Below are positions 61,082 to 64,000 of a DNA stretch of 64,000 bases, one piece after another. Within the stretch, counting starts at the first letter, position 1. The number at the start of each line of letters is the position of its first letter. The stretch covers positions 1,054,001-1,118,000 of the forward strand of contig NZ_CP041617.1 of NCBI RefSeq assembly GCF_014217995.1, written 5' to 3'. Under the pieces are notes generated by a model that had not been told where the DNA came from, searched no databases, and was given only the letters and a program-made list of their open reading frames with translations. Made by a program: the position numbers and the translations under genes. This stretch comes from Campylobacter vulpis (GTDB lineage: Bacteria > Campylobacterota > Campylobacteria > Campylobacterales > Campylobacteraceae).

Positions 61082-61087
61082 ATTATA
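61082..61087 (-). promoter_or_regulatory. -10 box for secA
   Basis: TATAAT on the minus strand, 34-39 bases before the secA ATG, in the 103-bp divergent space with lolA. Lon -35 features absent. Plus-strand promoter for lolA is not clear-cut. Confidence 0.55.
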
Positions 61088-61151
61088 ACGATTATTTAAT
61101 TAATTTTATTAGAATATAAAGATAAAATTAAAAACTTTTTGGAGAATTAAA

Positions 61152-61652
61152 ATGAAATTTTTTGCCCTTTTAAGCTTAATTTGTAGCTTAATTTTTGCTT
61201 TTGATTATGAAAATTATACAAGTGAATTTATTCAAAGTGTAAGTTCTAAAAATAGCAAATTTGAGTATAAAGGACATTTTATTTTAGAAAAAGATAGAGC
61301 CTTTTGGTCCTATGAAAGCCCGAGCAAAAAAGAAATTTATATCAACAAAAATGAAATCGTCATTGTTGAGCACGATTTAGAACAAGTAAGCTTTGCAAGG
61401 CTTGAGAAAATCCCTAATTTAAATGTCATTTTCAAACAGGCTAAAGAAATAAGCCCTAATAAATTTAAAGCTCGTTATGAAAATGTCGATTATTTCATCA
61501 CGCTTTTTAATGACGAAGTTAAAAGCATACAATACATCGATGAATTTGAAAATAAAGTGCTTATCACACTTCATAAACCTCAAAAAAATACCAAAATCAA
61601 TCCTCAAGTTTTCAAGCCAAAATTCCCGCAAAATTACGATATTTTACGCTAA
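61152..61652 (+). CDS. lolA: Outer-membrane lipoprotein carrier LolA
   Basis: 166 residues. Signal peptide (1-16), then the half-barrel LolA fold with GHFILEKDRAFWSYESPSKK and IYINKNEIVIVEHDLEQV, the family's most conserved part. It carries lipoproteins from LolCDE across the periplasm. GGAGA ribosome site. Divergent from secA. Its 3' end overlaps the convergent gene by four bases. Confidence 0.88.
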   Translation: MKFFALLSLICSLIFAFDYENYTSEFIQSVSSKNSKFEYKGHFILEKDRAFWSYESPSKKEIYINKNEIVIVEHDLEQVSFARLEKIPNLNVIFKQAKEISPNKFKARYENVDYFITLFNDEVKSIQYIDEFENKVLITLHKPQKNTKINPQVFKPKFPQNYDILR

Positions 61653-62335
61653 TTTTGTGTCGCATTTGCGTCAAATTCAAGCTCAAAACCTGTTGTGTTA
61701 TTTTCAAGGCTTAAGCCCCTTTTTATCTCTGCCTCAATGTTTTTAGAAAGCTCAAAAAGCTTAGGATCAATTCTCTCATCTTCTCGCTTTTCTTCATTTT
61801 CACTTAAATTTTCAAAGATTTTTGGCAAGGATAAATTATCATTTTGCTGACTCAAATTTGTCTCTATTTGTGGCACTTGCACCTTTGGAATTTCAAGCTT
61901 TGGTGCGTTTTCCAAATCCTTTACGCTTTCTTTAACTTCCTCTTTGACATTTTTAGCATCTGTGCTTTCTAAGAAACGCTTAAATTCTTCAATGTCAAAT
62001 TTCTCCACCCCACTTAAAGAAAGAATATAAATGTCATTGAGCTTAATTTTATATTTTTTATCTACAAATTTACTTAAGGTTTTTTTAAAATTATTTTTAC
62101 CTAGCTCCGTAAAAATATCCTCATAAAAAAAGCCTGAAATCACAGTATTTACACTATCAGTAAGCTTTTTTTCATTGTGCTTAAGATTTTTACCCTCAAA
62201 TTCTAAAGAAATTTCAATCTTTTTCAGCACATTTACTCCGCTTTTTGAGTAAAGTTCCGTCCTTAATTTCTCAAGTTCTACTACTTCGGCACTTAAAAAT
62301 AAAGGTAAAATTAAACTTAATATTATTTTTTTCAT
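61649..62335 (-). CDS. Periplasmic protein of unknown function (Cj0944c-like)
   Basis: 228 residues from the ATG at 62335 (ribosome site AAGGAT; a GTG directly before is also possible). Signal peptide about 1-16. The mature part begins LEKLRTELYSKSGVNVLKKIEISLEFEGKNL and has a C-terminal region rich in acidic and Asn residues. I do not recognise a domain. It sits between lolA and the helicase gene, as in C. jejuni from memory. Confidence 0.7.
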   Translation of the reverse strand: MKKIILSLILPLFLSAEVVELEKLRTELYSKSGVNVLKKIEISLEFEGKNLKHNEKKLTDSVNTVISGFFYEDIFTELGKNNFKKTLSKFVDKKYKIKLNDIYILSLSGVEKFDIEEFKRFLESTDAKNVKEEVKESVKDLENAPKLEIPKVQVPQIETNLSQQNDNLSLPKIFENLSENEEKREDERIDPKLFELSKNIEAEIKRGLSLENNTTGFELEFDANATQN

Positions 62336-62348
62336 CACAAATCCTTAT

Positions 62349-63671
62349 TTACAATTCCAAATCGATAAAATCGTTTTCTTTATAAAAACGACTTACATTT
62401 TCATCAAATTTTAACGCTTTTTCAAAATAAGTTCTAAAATCCCAATTTTTAGAATACAAAATTTTAAGATTTTGCGGATTAGTCGCTCTTGAAAGTGCTA
62501 CATAAAGCTGTCCATTTTCAAAAATATGATCAATATCACACACAAGCTTTTCTATACTCATTCCTTGTGATTTGTGAATAGTAATCGCATAGGCTAATTT
62601 TATAGGATACTGCACCACACTTGCTCTAATATTTAAATCAAGCCCATCGCCCTCCTCCTTAAACTCGCTAAGCTCGAAAGTGTAAGGCTCTAAAAGGATC
62701 ATTTGTCCGTTATTTTTCATAATCTGCAAAAGCACCCCTCTCTCATCTTCTATAATGTCCTCAATCACTCCTTGCTCACCATTATAATAATTTTGCTCAA
62801 AATGATTCATACAAAAAATAATTCTAGCCCCCACCTTTACCTTAAGCTCCTCCAAAATCCCAAGCCCACTTGCCCAAGCCTTAAACTGATGCTCACTTAA
62901 ACTTTCATCTTTCTTTTCAAATTTAGCCTTGAAATTTAACAAAGGAGCGTTGATTTTGGCTAGTTTCTCCTCATTAATAGCATTTGCCCTTTTATTAATC
63001 CCGCAAAGCAGGGTAAAACTATCATCTAAATCTTTTAAATCCTGTGTTTTAATGAGAAATTCTTTAAAATAATCTAGCGTTTGTTCCCTTAAATAACCCT
63101 CACGCAAAAGGGATAAATGCTCGTAAAATGCAGCATTATTCGTTCTTTTTGGCACAGAAAGTTTGACATTTTTAAGTCTTAATTCCTCCCAAAAAAGTGA
63201 AGCAAAAGCGTAGTAAGTATTGACAAATAGGGAATTTTGCCTTTCCTTAACCACAGGGGGTAACTGAAAAAAATCTCCCACAAGCAAAATTTTCCCAGAA
63301 AAGCCCGAATTTTTAAGCCTTAACGCTACCATATCAAAAATAGTCGCACTTACCATAGAAATTTCATCAATGATGATTAAATCAAGCTTAGAAAGCACTT
63401 TTTCCAGCTTGTTTAATTTATTCTTTTGCAATCTATCATAATTTTTCAAATCCTCAAAATTTTCTATTCGCCCTAAACAAAAAAAGCTATGTAGAGTAAC
63501 TCCACCAACATTAAAAGCACTCAAAGCACTAGAGCCTAAAGCCACGAGCTTTTTATTTTGTTTTCTATAAGAAAATTTGAGCTGATTCGTTAAAAAACTC
63601 TTGCCAACACCCGCTCCACCACTTAAAAAAACATTACGATCTTGCAAAATTTTTTCTAATTTATCAAGCAT
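62349..63671 (-). CDS. PIF1-like ATP-dependent helicase
   Basis: 440 residues, superfamily 1B helicase. Walker A GGAGVGKS (18-25), DEISM Walker B, LLVGDFFQLPPV motif III, QNSLF, and the C-terminal YAITIHKSQGMSIEKL and YVALSRATNPQNL. Eukaryotic-like PIF1/RecD-related; unwinds DNA forks or G-quadruplexes. Bacterial role unclear. AAGGAA ribosome site; divergent from the lipoprotein gene. Confidence 0.85.
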   Translation of the reverse strand: MLDKLEKILQDRNVFLSGGAGVGKSFLTNQLKFSYRKQNKKLVALGSSALSAFNVGGVTLHSFFCLGRIENFEDLKNYDRLQKNKLNKLEKVLSKLDLIIIDEISMVSATIFDMVALRLKNSGFSGKILLVGDFFQLPPVVKERQNSLFVNTYYAFASLFWEELRLKNVKLSVPKRTNNAAFYEHLSLLREGYLREQTLDYFKEFLIKTQDLKDLDDSFTLLCGINKRANAINEEKLAKINAPLLNFKAKFEKKDESLSEHQFKAWASGLGILEELKVKVGARIIFCMNHFEQNYYNGEQGVIEDIIEDERGVLLQIMKNNGQMILLEPYTFELSEFKEEGDGLDLNIRASVVQYPIKLAYAITIHKSQGMSIEKLVCDIDHIFENGQLYVALSRATNPQNLKILYSKNWDFRTYFEKALKFDENVSRFYKENDFIDLEL

Positions 63672-63686
63672 TATATTTCCTTAAAG

Positions 63687-63696
63687 TATAATTATA
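63687..63696. promoter_or_regulatory. Overlapping divergent -10 boxes (palindromic)
   Basis: TATAATTATA holds TATAAT on the plus strand (63687-63692) for the lipoprotein gene at 63721, and on the minus strand (63691-63696) for the helicase gene starting at 63671. Only one direction could be occupied at once. Confidence 0.5.
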
Positions 63697-63720
63697 GCCA
63701 TTTTTTGTAAAAGGTTTATT

Positions 63721-64000
63721 ATGCGTTATATTTTGTGTTTTGTAGCTTTTTTATTTATGGCTTGCTCCACCCACAAAGCCCCTCAAAAAAGTTTAGAAAA
63801 ACCCATTTTACAAACAACAAATTCTTTTTATGCCAACTTAGAATTTGAGCAAAATTTAAGTATGCTTCCCACCCTAAATAGCACCATAAAAACTAATCCA
63901 CACAAATACAAAGCATCGTTTTTCGCCCCTTGGCATAGCAATTTTAAACAATTTAAAAAGGTGAATTTATTTTGGTCTTTTAGCGGATATAAAAGCGGAA
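63721..64000 (+). CDS. Lipoprotein, N-terminal part only (Cj0946-like)
   Basis: The frame runs open to the window end (93 codons). A lipobox (LFMACS) predicts a lipid-modified Cys at residue 15. The following FYANLEFEQNLS and FFAPWHSNF-type segments resemble the N-terminus of SH3/NlpC-P60 lipoproteins, which I offer only as a possibility. In C. jejuni this is the neighbour of the helicase gene. Confidence 0.75.
   Translation, partial: MRYILCFVAFLFMACSTHKAPQKSLEKPILQTTNSFYANLEFEQNLSMLPTLNSTIKTNPHKYKASFFAPWHSNFKQFKKVNLFWSFSGYKSG

Noticed and set aside
62349-63671. Calling the helicase RecD of RecBCD
   Set aside because: No recB or recC is adjacent and the motif layout fits stand-alone PIF1-like proteins.

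Overview
The window is 64 kb of chromosome from a Campylobacter. Supporting signs are the low G+C content, very tightly packed genes (one- and four-base start/stop overlaps are common), extended -10 promoters without a clear -35 box, a long poly-G phase-variation tract, and a gene set I recognise from C. jejuni: cft ferritin, the PatA/PatB/Ape1 peptidoglycan O-acetylation cluster, HobA, a MagIII-type glycosylase and a DUF2972 '617-family' gene. Gene order differs from C. jejuni at many block boundaries and the poly-G tract is 15 bases long. Both point to a species outside C. jejuni/C. coli, for example the C. upsaliensis/C. helveticus group; that species guess is an inference. I found no rRNA, tRNA, IS element, CRISPR array or prophage.

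Layout. 1-2.7 kb: the 3' part of an RND efflux pump, ending at a shared hairpin terminator. 2.7-4.6 kb: a ComEA-like DNA-binding protein, a SixA-type phosphatase coupled to a rhomboid protease, and a PepSY-like periplasmic protein. 17.7-4.6 kb (minus strand): one compact 11-gene run, yajC-secD-secF-leuS-lptE-(degenerate GGDEF protein)-folC-(M23 endopeptidase)-bactofilin-mfd-magIII, joining protein export, LPS transport, cell shape and DNA repair. 17.7-19.0 kb: lnt, overlapping yajC head to head. 27.1-19.0 kb (minus): rppH-lysC-hobA-holB-folP-ligA-tlyA-ribF-cmoA, a housekeeping operon. 27.2-29.6 kb: hemW, then an unrecognised 423-residue protein behind a textbook sigma-54 promoter, so probably part of the flagellar regulon.

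42.4-29.7 kb (minus): patA-patB-ape1 (peptidoglycan O-acetylation), an M48 protease, prmC, panD, a MacA-MacB-TolC-type tripartite exporter, two tandem nitroreductases and a YpdA-like flavoprotein, with the ferritin gene upstream. 43.2-46.0 kb (plus): an accessory stretch with the poly-G DUF2972 gene and an EamA transporter. 46.1-53.6 kb (plus): aroB, an MscS channel, mtaB, a membrane AAA protein that looks like FtsH without its protease site, thiD, thiE and hemD. 54.4-53.5 kb and upward (minus): a radical SAM protein, hemE, a LolC/E-type permease, a DUF262-DUF1524 GmrSD-like gene lodged between the permease and secA, then secA. 61.2-64 kb: lolA, a periplasmic protein, a PIF1-like helicase and the start of a lipoprotein gene.

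Most of the window is conserved Campylobacter core. The parts most worth attention are the sigma-54-driven unknown gene, the phase-variable DUF2972 gene with sulfotransferase-like motifs, the FtsH-like pseudoprotease, the degenerate GGDEF protein and the DUF262-DUF1524 insertion. I did not find a clearly new multi-gene system.
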